Source of the DNA: Psococerastis gibbosa
Lineage: Eukaryota; Arthropoda; Insecta; Psocodea; Psocidae
Assembly: GCA_963971405.1 (NCBI GenBank)
Contig: OZ020492.1
Span: 744,001-808,000, forward strand
Direction: 5' to 3'
Length of the DNA stretch: 64,000 nt
The translations under genes and the position numbers were made by a program. A model generated the notes under the pieces. The model saw only the letters and a list, made by a program, of their open reading frames with translations. It had not been told where the DNA came from and did not search any database. How positions within the stretch are numbered: position 1 is the first letter of the stretch; each line of letters opens with the position of its first letter. Below, piece after piece: positions 1 to 13,657 of the stretch.

Positions 1-314
1 TTAGGGGGGGTCAGGGGGTCTGGACCCCCCAAAATTAATTGAACATACACTAGATAATATGGGTTTACAGTGGGGATTAAAAATAATAATGTTTTTTAAT
101 GTTATAATCCACTGAATCTGAATCTGCCCGCTGACCACCCCCCCCCTAAATTGGAGGCAAAATCCGCCCTTGCGTACAATCAACCTATTCCTATAACACA
201 CTAACCCACAAAATATAGTCACTATCTTATCTTACATTAATATATACATTTAACATTATAAAATGGCGATTCTTTTAATAATGCATTACACATAGTGTGT
301 TCAAATTATTTCAG

Positions 315-338
315 AATGATCCATTTGAATATGACTCT
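315..338 (+). CDS. Micro-exon m0 (8 codons)
   Basis: Acceptor TTATTTCAG and donor GTAAGTATC flank 24 bases reading NDPFEYDS in phase 0/0. It lies upstream of the first exon pair and shows that micro-exons also precede that module. Its very short length makes it less certain on its own than in the context of the series. Confidence 0.7.
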
Positions 339-3300
339 GTAAGTATCTTCGTGTATTATTGCATTAAATGTTGTGCCATGACATCAAACAGTTTTAGGTA
401 TTTATGTATGGATATATAGTATATAGTATATATATATATATAGTATATATAGATATATCTTAATATCACTTCTCGATACGTCATAGCTTTCCCATTTCTA
501 TTATATCCGGAAAAGGGAATCGAGAATAATCCGTACAGTGCGGGGCTCGAACACGCGCTCTATGAAGAACCAGTAGAATCCGGGCTGATGGGCCGTGGTC
601 GAAATGAAAGTGAACTTCCAAACGTTTCGTCAACATCTGCGGTCGAAATCTTCAGTGGCGCTGCGTAGACTTCGAAGGTTGCACCTTGCTGGCTCCGTAG
701 CGAGTACGGAGTCACTTTCATTTCGACCACGGCCCATTAGCCGGGATTCAACTGGTTCTTCATTCGACTTCGGCCGTGAAAGCCTTTGCAGTTACAAGCT
801 CTATGCCTTTATGTCTAAGCGGTCTAAGCCTGAATACTGGCGTTTGGATCCTCTCTCTTAATCACTCCTCTATTTGTGATGTTTTGGTCAGCAACATGCC
901 CGACCGCTACTTTTCCCCTACCAGTGAAGATAAACTGATCATTTGGTATGGGCAGAAATTTTACTTTTATGTCGGGTCTCGAAACTCCCCGTTCGGCTTC
1001 ATAGTCCAGTGCTCCACTAACTGGACTACATAAAGGCTATGTTGAAGAACACCACTTCGGTTATAAGAGAGCTTCTTTAGATGCTACAGGTAAAATTTAC
1101 CAAAAAAAGAAGTGAAAATCCCGGAATCGGACACACGGGGAGAGAATATATATATATATTGATTAAAAGCAGTTTAGGGGTGAACTAACATTGGTTAGTA
1201 GAGAACTTCCATGAGAACGGCTGTGTCATTACAAATCGAGTTCAAATATTAAAAATTTTACCGATGATTTATAAACTTCCAGAATATACTACATTGCAGT
1301 ACTGACTTAGAACTAACTTTGGTTATAGAGGTCACCTCCTCGTTATAACAAAAATATAGCAAAAACAGGACTTGGCGCAGGATTCGGACCCACAATCTAC
1401 GCCTATCAGCGGCGTAGCCAGAATATTTTATGGGGGGGGGGGGTGTCCAGTTTTCACGCAGCATCAATACATAAAGTTTGCCCGCTTACGATAGGTTTTA
1501 CGAATGGGGTGGGGTTTCTTTTGGCGCTCCCCCCCCCCCCCCCGTATTTTCGTAAAATAGTAGAAAAAGAGGAAAGCCGTTTTCATGGACGTACGCATCT
1601 TCAAATCAGGGGCATGATCTTTATTACCCCACCCGAGGAGTCGGGGCCCGGAAGGGGGGGGGGCGGGGGTCTCCCCCAGGGAAAGTTTTTGAAAAAAATA
1701 GGCCTGAACTGGAGTTTTACATTTTGATGTATATGTGTTTTGTACCATAGTCTAATAATGTTTAGGTTTTACAGCCGAAGAATAGTAGACCTACTGCAAG
1801 AATGAGGGGCACGGGGGTCTCCCCCGGGGGAATTATTTTGAAGAAGAATAGGCCCAAAATAATGGAATTTATGCACTTTCAAAGCAGTTATGTTTATATT
1901 TTACAAGTGAAGAATATTACAGTTAACAAGAGGGGCCCGGGAACTACTCCGGGGAATGTTTTTTAAAAGATGGGCCTGAAATAGTTTGTCGGCGAAAAAA
2001 GTTTGAATTTGTAGACGATGACTTTATCAACAAAACTGGAAACAAAGGGACCGGGGTCTCCCCGGGCAATTTTTTAAAATAAATATCTGAAAAATTTGCT
2101 GTTTTGCTAAATTTGGGGGGGGGGGGTCCGGAGCCAGCTGACCCCCCCCCCCCTTGGCTACACCACTAACGCCTATCCGGGGCATCGTTTTAACTGCTGT
2201 TTTTTATATCCTCTAATTTCGGTTCCAGAATTTAATTGGAGGTCCAAGAATCGAAGCAAAACCTGCTCTACCTGACAATGATATACCTCGCCTGACAAGA
2301 TCTGTAGAGGTTGCTGAACCTATAAATGATGTAGTCTACAGGGCGGGTTTCTCAAATTTGAAGCAACCATACTTACCAGGAACATCGTTCTATCAGCCAG
2401 ATACCTACCTGATGAATAAACAAATTGACTCAATTGGCCAAGCAGTGTCGAGGGTCCATCGTGAAAGTAGCCTGCAGTCAATGGAGCAATTTTTAAAATT
2501 TATCTATCCAGCTGCTCGTTCGTTGCCTGTTCCAAGTTCTGGAAAAGCTTTGTCGTAAGTGAATGAACTTAATCTGAAAGATTGGCTTTTTAAGGTGCGA
2601 TACCGTTTTTTGTACAAAATTTTACCTATGAGGTATCAATAAAATTGCAGATCTGTAATTGAGGACATAGTACGTAGATGAAATATTCTTCTGCGTTTTG
2701 ATGTTTATTATGTGGCCGTCACTAACATCGATTGGCCACAGTTGTGGCACACCGTCCATTGTTGGGCATCCACGCTATGCGTATTTTTTACAGGTTACGC
2801 CCCCCCCCCCCCCAACCTGAGCTTGACATATACCCACGTATAGCAGGACAACAAGTAAGGGGCCGTCTATTATTCACGTGAGGTTCGAAAGGGGGCTGGG
2901 GGTTTGGCAAAATTCACGAAATATAACAAAGCGGTGGGGGGAGGGGGCTATAGTAAAATATCACGTGCATTTATTTTTTCGTCAAATGCATGATCGCATG
3001 ATTACACCTTCCTTCAATATTGTGTGTATGCCAGAAAAAAACAACCTGCAACCTTTCTGTCTGGATATTTTTATCATTTTCCACAATAGAATAAAATTAG
3101 ATTATACTTTATACCTGTATTTAAAAATAATATTATACAAATTTTAAGATTCTTTAATCTTTGTGGGTACTAAAAAATACGTGATTTTGGGTGGTCTTAA
3201 ACCACCCCACCTATCACCAAGGGGGAGAGGGGGTTAAAATTTTTTTAAAAAAACATCACGTGATTAATGGACACCGCAACCGACAGCGTCAGATTCTTAG

Positions 3301-6300
3301 GAATGCTCGTTGACAAGGTCTTAAACTGGAGCAAACACGTCACGAGGCCGAGTTATTAAAAAAAAATATTAGTGGCCTCCTTGTAGTCAGGCGCCTTAGC
3401 TCTGTGTGTCCTCCAGAGGTTACTCTCCAGGCCTACTACTCGCTTTTAATTAGCAATGTAAACTACGGTTAGGCACCACCGTAGGGAACATGGACGCTGT
3501 ACTCAGGCTGCAAAAGAGAGGAGTCCGCAACATGCTAAAACTGGGACCTCGTGTCAGTCTTTACATATTTAGATGCATTTTACAAATCTTAAAGCCTGAG
3601 GTGTTGGGAAAATTTAAACGAAATGGGGACACCTACTCTTACAACACGAGGCAACGGGGAGACCTTGTAAGGCCAGCACCACGCACAGCCAAGTGTGAGC
3701 GACTGGATCCTATACTACAAGGTTTCGCCTACCTTAGAAAACTCCCGAATGAACTGAGAAATGCAACTAACTTCCCTAAATTGCTTAGAGACCATCTCTT
3801 AGAGAAAGCTGTCTTCACTGTCACTGAGGCACTAGCACAATGACAATGACAGAACTACCTGATTTTGACGATTTTACTTTATACTTTCTTGTCGATTACT
3901 TGTTGTTTACTTGATTGTATAATTAACAGAAATATATTTATTTATTTATATATTTATTTACAATGCAAACCAATATGAAGAAGAATACTCCTTCTAAATA
4001 CCATTTTCTCAATATGGGTGATACATTCGATATTTTCTGAGAAATCTTGACACCTTCCTGGTTTTTACCTAAAGTCCAGTGGCGGCTCGTCCATAAGGGC
4101 ACTGGGGCTACAGCCCTCCCATAATTTTACAGGCAAACAAAGCAATTTCCTTTTAATAATAATAATAATCATGAAATAATAATATACTATTCTGAAGAAA
4201 AATGCAACTGCTACAATTTGGCTATGCTATGTGCGTGCTCTGGGCAACTTGGGGCAATTTTCAATTTAGCCCCGGGTCGCCATGGCAACCGAGTCAGGCA
4301 AAAGTTAAGAAGATCGTTCGCACCATTGAAAAGGTGTACACAACTTTTCTCTTATGGACCTTGCAATGCAATTCATGCCATATGCATTTATACATGGGCA
4401 GCGGGGCAGCGCCCCAAAAATGACTTTAAATGTTTCGTATTAATAATATCGTTGAATATTGGTATTTTTTTAAAATCATAATTATAAGAGTTATTTTTGA
4501 GAAGAGTTTCACTATTTTGTCATGACTGATGATTATTATAAAATTTTTCAAAGAAGAATTTTTGACTAGGGAAGTCAGGTTCTGCCCAACGGTCAGGCAG
4601 GGTAATGTAAACAAATATTACAAAAATGTAAAGAGCGAGTGATAGACTTGTTTGCCACATCGAAATGCCGAAGAATCTATTTGTTATTCAAGTAGTGGTA
4701 AGTTATATGCTATTACTTTATTACAATTCGTTGCCCCACCATTTTGATACACCACGAGCCGCCACTGCTAAAGTCATTTATTGAACAAAACCCATAGCTT
4801 AAGAGGAATTATTGACGAAGAATACCTTAACGTATGTACATGCAATAGTTCTACATTTTCTTTGGGGAGGATGGGGACCTGTCTGGAAATAAATTCTGGA
4901 CGCGTGCTTGTACCCCCATCTCCTGTATTCTTTTGATAATTTCACTGACCCCCCAGACCCGGACCTCCTTTTCTTCCCAACTTTGATATTATCTTGTACC
5001 CTTTAAATGTATTTCATTTGATGTAAATTATAAATATATTATAATTTAGCCTGTGGAATTGGCTTATTTTTAAAAGAACAAAATATTGAAACCAAATCGA
5101 ATAACTCAGCGAAATTAAATAATTGCGAAAATGACAACGTCATTTAGAGTTTCAATAACTAATTTTTACAACAAGAGCCGAGCTTCAAGCTCAGTCTCGT
5201 AGTACTAATTAAATTGTCTCTCAACTTAGGATTCTTCTTCTTGAATGAATGAATGAATATATTTTAGTACGATACAATGAGACTATATACAATATAACAA
5301 CAATTTATAAAAATCACGCCACTGGGCAAATGCCCAAGTGTGGCCTACATCCGTTAACACAACGAAATAATCAGTAAAAGTTTGCTAGCTAGGCTACAAT
5401 AAAATAGGTATACTCATGTTTAATTTTGTTTTTCGGACGTATAGTAGCATTGTATACAACTGTATATTGTTATAAATCGACTTTACAAAGTATCAAATGT
5501 CAAAAACATCACGCTCTTTAACGGCTTTAACATAATTAGATATTTCCTTTTTTATGATATATGGACTTCCAGAACTTCGGCATATCAATGGAAAGGCATT
5601 AAAATGTTTTACACCAATGAATAACGCTGATCTCATGAACAGTTTAGAATTGGGATGTGGGACCTTCAGTGGCTCCCTGCTTAAATATCTGGTGCTATGA
5701 TGGTGCCTAACATTGGAAAGGGAGCAGCGCGTCTTCTTCTTCAGCCAACGCCCGTCCCTGACTGGTAGGCCGTGCCGCGTAATAATAGAGCTGGGCCAAT
5801 CCCTCCTGTGTCTCAGTTCGGTTTTCTACCTCAACTTCGGATTTGGACATATTATCTTTGGCATGGGGCCTTGCCTATGCCCCCGCTGCGCTGAAAATAA
5901 TCTTGGTTCCGGTGCTGGTGCCAAAATGTTTCCTTGGAGGGGGCAAACATGATTTTTTATGATTGCAGAAAGGAGTCTCAAATGTTGCATGAAAAGCCTG
6001 GATATAATATACAGGGCATGTCATACTACCAAATTCTGGAACCGGAACTGGAAAATCTTGTAGAAATGCTTGGAAGTATGAGCTTATCTTTCATTGATTC
6101 ACTTAAGGAAGCCTTTAAGATGTATGGAAGTGAATACAGAACTAAGGTAAGGGCCATGTATTTAAGCCTGGATTAAATAAGAAGACACTGTAGTAATGTC
6201 AGGGTATACAAGTCAAAACAATGCTTGGGAAAGCAAAGTCTATGAAGAAAAATTATTTTTTAGTAATTTTTCATTAAATTTGAATTTTATTTTTTTGCCC

Positions 6301-9300
6301 CTAGAACCAAACTATCAAGTGGTGTCTGGGATCTAAAAACGTGTAAATCCATTAAGTCTCAAAATCGGAAATTTCACCCATCACAAAGCTTTCCTTATAC
6401 TAACGCATTACTACTAGTAGCTAGTAGAAAAGCAAAAAGAAATCCTATGAACCGGATGCAAAGGGGAATGGATTGTGGCATTGTTTTCTTCTCGAGTTGT
6501 AATCTAGGGATTGGTTTGCAGCGAACGTTGTATTCTTCTCCTCCGCACCCTAGGTCCTTCATGACATCCTCTAGGTACTCCTTCCTCTGTCTCTTCTGTC
6601 GTAGCATTGTATTGCCTATAAATGGCGATATAATGTTTTTATGATGATACCCTAATTGGCAGACCCGATGCCCCAAGGCCCACTATCAGTATTGTAACAT
6701 ACATGCTCCAAACGCTTTGCGGAACCCAACTTCCGTTGTTTTTAACCAGAAAAATCGTAATTTGTAAACGATTTCCAGCCATAACCTTTAAACAACTGCG
6801 CACTCATATTTTTCATTTTCATTATAGTTATTATAGTCCAGTTCCTAGAGTCTAGGACCTAGACTAAGAAATGGAAGGTATAATTTTCCGATCAAAATGT
6901 AGAGGATCACGTCTTCTTCTACTCTATCACATCTCATTTCATCTCATATTATATGAGATATTTAGCTTTGTGCGGAAATAAGATAGGATGGGGTGTACCA
7001 TTTGCTCTTATATATCGTATCATGACTTTATTATATAGTATACTGTTTCTTGTAGATCCAAGAAATATTTGCTGGAGCCAACTCGATTAACTCATCGACG
7101 ATTGAAAAAACAAAAATTCCAGCCATGCAGATATTTTCTGAGCTAACAGAAGAACCCTCGCCTTTCTTACTAAAAACAAAAACATCATCGCAAAGTAATT
7201 ACGACCTATGGAATAAACAATTGGATTTAATTAAACAAGCTCTTTCGAGAATTAATTCGGAAAGTAAACTATCTGTGCAGCATTTATTTGAAGAAAATCC
7301 CACTCCTTTTTCTCGCCCTGGAGGTGTTCTGCTGATATCAACAATTGGAAATGCTTCGCTGTAAGTATCCCCCCCCCCTTTTATTGTAAATGCTACACTC
7401 GAACGCCGCTGGCATGAGGGGGCATTATTGAGAAATTACACGAATTGCTATTTTCTTATCTCAACAACAGTTCAATATTGCTGCAATGTAAAGAACCGGT
7501 CCGAGTTTACTCGAACATGCTTTCCAATTTATCAACATTAGTAGATCTTCTTCTTCTTCATCTTCAGCCAACGCCCGTCCTTGGCTGGTAGGCCATTTGA
7601 CGCACATTAGTAGATAGAGAATATGAGTAATTTCATGGTAAATAATTAAATTCTAGAAAGGTCAGACCAACACATTAATTACCACACAGCAATAATTGCG
7701 GGGCACACAATGCATTTAAGCGCGAATTTTCTAACATTTTTTCAAAAAATAATTTTTGTGCAAAGCCAAAAATTTTTTGGGAAAGCATCCAATGCTGTTT
7801 CGTTACTCAATTTAACACCTAAAACATACCTGAAGGTAGAAATCATCGATAGAAAGGTTTCGCAGAAAAATTATTTTTTAATAATTTTTCATTAAAATGT
7901 ACATATTTTTATTTTTTACCCCCCGAAGCAAACTATCAAGGGGCAAGCGACCCCCCGCATTTTATCAACATTAATAACAACTACAATATATGAGAATTTA
8001 AAAGAAATCGTTTGAGTCGTTTTCGGGAAATAATTTTTTTAGACGTTTTTTTGGAGTTTTTTGAAAATAAAACCCCCCCAAATTGAGTTAACCCCAAATA
8101 AAAAAACTTCAAAACTTACAGCAGTATTTTTATGATTTTTATCTGTTGATTGGTAGTAGAGGTAATGACTTTTGTAGTTGTATAATACATTGTCAAATAG
8201 ATGTACGATATACTGCTTATAATTATAATTGTACAATAGTTATGTATCACACATGTAAATTATGATAAGCATAGTTAAGTAAGTTAAGTTAATTTGCATA
8301 TTATTGGACATTGTCTGTTTGCAAATAAACGATTATTTATTTATTTATTTATTTAAAATCAGAACCTAATGCGAGAGGGGGGGGGTGTGCTATAGCCCTT
8401 GTAGCCCCCCCCCCCCCCCCCCCCCCCGTAGCTCCGTGCCTGCTTATTACATTACATTTCGTCACAAATAATGAAAAACCGATTTCTTTAAATGCTTTCA
8501 TGTTTCCATTTGTTTCCAATGTAGGCTACCACTGATACATTTTATTTATTAAGAGAACATGCTACGTAGAAAATTCCCAAAATGTGATGTTCTTATTGCC
8601 TCTTTATTTTTTAATTAATGTTAAGCAAGCTATTAAAGGTTCGGCTCTTGTAAGTTGTAGAAGACTACTTCATGCATCATATAATAGGGAATGTTAAATT
8701 TTGGTAGCTTAGTTGTCCACCTGATGTCACTGGAGGTGGGGTAAATTCTAGATAGGTCAGACCAACACATTACCACACAGCAATACTGGCAGGGCACGCA
8801 ATGCACTTGAGCGTGAATTTTCTATCATTTTTTCAAAAAAAACATTTTTTTGCACAAAACCAAATACTTTTCTGGGAAAGTAACCTGTCCAGTTTCGTTA
8901 CTCAATGTAACACCTAAAACATACCTGAAGTTAGAAATCATCGATGGAAAGGTTTCGCAGAAAAATTATTTTTTAGTCATTTTTCATTAAAATTTAGTTA
9001 TTTTTATTTTTTTGCCCCAGAAGCAAAGTATCAAGGGGCAAGCGACCCCCCGCATTTTGTCAACATTAATGACGACTACAATATATGTGAATTTAAAAGA
9101 AATCGTTAGAGCCGTTTTTTAGAACTAATATTTTCAGACGTTTTTTTTTTGAGTTTTTTGAGAATAAAACCCCCCAAATGAAGTTAGCCCCAAATAAAAA
9201 AAAATGGTTCCGAGGTATGAATTTTTTGAACCTAAATGCCGAATTTCACCAAAATCGACCGAGTAGTTTGCCCGGAAATCGACGCACAGACAGACAGACA

Positions 9301-12300
9301 AACAGACAGACAGGCAGACAGACAGACAGACAGAACGACAGACAGACAGACATTTCGTAAAAACCACTTTTTTGGGTTCCTAGGACCTTAAAACGTGTAA
9401 ATCCATTGAAATCTCGGAATCGAAAATTTCGACCGTCACAAAGCTTTCCTTATACTACGTATAAATTGGAAAGCAATGAACGTCTTGCCCTTGCTCGGCG
9501 TAGATAGGATGTTGTCCGCCATTAGTGTGTCTAACCTGATTGCGTAATATGTCCTGTTTATGTCAGCAAGGAGCTGAGCACTGCTACCACTTCTAGCGTG
9601 GCTGGGCTAATGCCATGCAGCTATAAAATAATTTAAAAATAAAAATAAAATAAACATATATTTGGGATGTTTTAGTGAAGTGTTCTAATCAGGGTGTTTG
9701 ATGGGCCTTTGGGACACCAACAAGCCATGACTATTAATAATAATAATAATCTCAATGTAATTGAATGAATTATCTACGATTTTGACTCCTAGCCATGCTT
9801 TGGAGGGCATGCAAAGCAAACCGGCATTCGTAGCATTCGTAGTAGTCCATGAGAGAAGACTCAAACGCGGCTAAGTTAATTCAGTTAATGAGAAATAAAA
9901 TCTTTATTTGCGTGGTACTGACCTAGCACAGCAATCATCGTTTATAATAAATTAGTTTAACATAAGTATACTTAGTTAATTATAATTAATTTTACTATAA
10001 GGTCAGTTTAGTTTAGTTTAGTTAGTAGTAGTTATAAGTTAGTATATCACGTAGTGTTAGTTTTTTTTTAAATTCACTAATTTCTATGTTTTAAGTTTCA
10101 ATAAATCAAGTGTCAAGCGCGGGCTTATCCGTTAGGGCTCTTACTATGAAAAATGTAATAATGTAATGTATTGAAGGAAATAAATAAATATTGTATTGTA
10201 TTGTAAGTATTCTGCGGTCATTTCATGCTAAGAAAATGCCCATGTAGGATGTACATATACTTTCCCATACATAATAAAATGTTGTTAGTAGACCCACCCT
10301 GATCGCAAATGGAATATGTGTACATGTCTTCCAAGAGAAATTGAGGAAGACCGTGCGTTTAGAAGTTGGAAGCCCCTTCTCATAAGTGACAGGTCAAGAA
10401 TTCCCTTTGGGAACAAGGTGGATCGTCTTACAATATCTCACTAAGGTGCCCATTCCACCGACCGGCTAGGGCTATTTACAAAAACAGTGACGTGGTAGCA
10501 GACATTCAAGATTTAGGCGGGGTTTCCCACGACCTCGCATTGCAGAATTGACGGAAATGTATATTTTCCTCTATGCCATAGTTAAGATTGATCAATGATC
10601 ATACAGTAAAATCACAAACAAACAAACTAAAATTAAAAAATGGCGTCATGGGATATGTTAAGTACAAACATTTTAATAGATTTCTATAAAAAGAAAAATT
10701 CTAATTTCCGTCAATGTCATTTGCATTCTGCAATGCGAGGTCGATGGAAACGCCTCCTAAGTCTTGAATGTCTGCTACCACGTCACCGTTTTTGTAAATA
10801 GCCCTAGCCGGTCGGTGGAATGGGCGCCTTAGTATGGAGAAAAGCGATTTCCCTTTTTACACTATTTGCAGGCAACACACTTTTCATAACTTGAAATGAA
10901 CGCAAAATGCGTAAACTGGCTATAGATAAATAAAAGTCAGGACATGTAGATTAGTCGTAAAGACTCTGACTTTCACCCGCAAGGTTGTTGGTTCGAGTCC
11001 CAAACATGCTACATTTTCTGGCCATGCAGGCGGTCCCGGGCCTTCCTAGTTGAGTGTAAGAGAGGGCTTTATAGCCCTAACTCCACTAGGTTGGCTTAGT
11101 AATAAAAAACAAAAAGTCATTATTTATTTATAAATTATAAAACATATGTTTTATGCTTACAGACAGGAGTCCCCGAGTAAAGAATTGGTGGCTGACATGG
11201 ATAACACTGTTTTGGAAACTATGTTATTGGAGCAGCAACCGGACAAAGCACAGGCGGGTCGATCATTAATTAATGTGTGCACTTCATTTATTGATTCCAT
11301 AAAGAAACTCTTCAAGACGCTTGGAAACGATGGATCCTGGAAGGTAAAAAAAAAGATAGAAAATTGTCCCTAATTTTCATGCTGGCAAAGTTTGGGCATT
11401 TTGGCCCACTCTTACATTAACCCATAAGACGTTACGGGTTAAGAGAAACACAAACACATTTTAAAGTCTATGTTTAAATAGCCTATTAATTTAAATTAAA
11501 ATCAGCAATATATTTACTATGCAGCAGTGTAGAAAAGGAGTCCCTTTTTAGCCCCTCTTTGTTGCCTTATTGTAACATCGGTCATATTTGTAACATACAA
11601 GTAGGTTACACACAGACTGGATGTTGTATGATAAGTTGCAGCCATTCAAATTGATGTACATTTCTGGCTTTGCGAAATCAAAAATCAAATGTTGTTCACC
11701 CTTTTCAGTTCACAATGCTCGAAAAAAAACCTATACAAATTTCATAATAGATTTCAGTGTTAAGGTTTCAATATACATATTAGCTGTTGAAAAAGCCAAG
11801 GTGTATGCTGTCGTTGAACCGAATGGAAAAATGTACTGTTGGCGAGGTTCTGAATAGGCTAGGAAGCCGTAGGAAACTGCGACTCGTTAATAAAATGTTC
11901 ATTGCCCTTTTATTCTCAGACCTTATATATTCCAAAAAAAAAAGATTAATCGCATGCAAACAATTTAATGAATGAGCTATTGTATATTCGAAGGTCTTCG
12001 CATACAAAATTCTTATCGAAGCAGTTATACGCAATTCGGTTTAACCAAGGACAGGAAGGTTTTTCATTTTTTTTTAAATATGCTGTTGTTGTTTCTGTTG
12101 TTTCTAACGCCTGCTTTCAGCATTTCTGCTTTAAGCAACCCTGTCAGCCTGGCGGGTGGAGTGAGTCTGTTAACTTGAGGCACTCTAAGGGCAGACTCTT
12201 TCACTTCGGGGAAAGGGGAGTTGACTAACAGGGTGGACCTCCTGATTGTAGTGGGTTCCGAACCACTTGGGGAACATGGTATAAAGTCACACGATTAAAT

Positions 12301-13624
12301 CGGAGGTGACCAGGACTCGACTTATACTGCCTAAGCGCGTTATCATGTCCCACCATGTTCCCCTGCCAACGCTGTGCACACTACCAAGTTGCCGCAGTTT
12401 GAAACATGCTCTGCTGTAATGGAATCAACCGTTGCCCGTTGGCCGTTGGCCGTTTCAAATATTGTTTTGGGGCCTCATTGATTTTCGGGAGAATATGGCT
12501 GATAGCCTGATACAATGAAACGTAGCCTTTGATCTCCTGACTTGTGCATTTACTTATGGGCAGCAGGATGTGTCTCGATAGTTTGATGGTTACTGTCTAC
12601 TGTATAAGAGTATTTAACGTAACTTCGTAAAACAAAATTATACCATTAAGGAATTTAAATTGCACTCAATATTCTGTATTGCATTTTATTGGCCTTTTTG
12701 CTTGCAAATAAATATTTATTTATTTATTTTATTTTATGGCCTAGGAGAAATGCTGCACATGCCCCTCCCCCGTAATGGGAAAATTAAATACGAAATTGAC
12801 TGATGTGAGTTGTTATAATGCACGAATGCATAATTTGCCTGATCTAATAGATGTAAGCAGTCGCGGTATTCCGTTTGATTGGTAGAATTCAACGTCGTCT
12901 CGGGTGGTGATCAGGTCTTGCTTACCCCCCCCCCCCCCTCCCCCACACGAAAATAACTTATATATATTGTTTGAATTATTGACTTAACCGAGGAATTCGA
13001 ATGTTCAACTTCAATTTTCCAAATTCTATACTCAATATTCGGCCATGTCTAATGGCCTCAATGACTTATGCACATGTTAGAGATTGCCTAAAACTGTAAA
13101 TATGAGCATGTTGGCGATTGAGTGAGACGGTTGTTGCAAAATAGCGGACTTGAGCTGGGAAAAGTGCAACCTAAAAAGGCCAAAACCTTCCTTAAAGAAA
13201 AGCTATTGTAGAACAAGCAGTAGTAATAATACCTCAGCAGGTTTCAAGGCTGAAGCACAAAATTAGGCTAAAATGTCCCCCAAAAAAACCAAGAAACAAT
13301 TAGCACTGATCTGTTTCGAGCATATCGTACGTGGGACCCACATTGGAAGGTTTTAAATTACCAGGCCCTACATGAACAAGAGGTCATGCCACAGACCTGA
13401 ATATAGAAATGAATGGGATCATTCAAAAAAGAAAAAGTTGAAAAGAAGAGAGCAGTCATAAACCGTAGCGCTATAGGGGGACGACATGTCGCCCCGAGGG
13501 GAATTTCGGAAGAATATCAACTTACCGTATTTTCCTGCTGTACTAAATTTATCTCGTTATAGGGGTTTAGGGGTTTATTCTGAATATAATAATAAAATAT
13601 ATAATAATAAGAAATGTATTGTTG

Positions 13625-13657
<33 letters not shown>

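Noticed and set aside
9134..9367. Cys-Leu-Ser-Val repeat frame
   Set aside because: It is the CAGA tract of a family P element read on the other strand; the same artefact appears in other copies.
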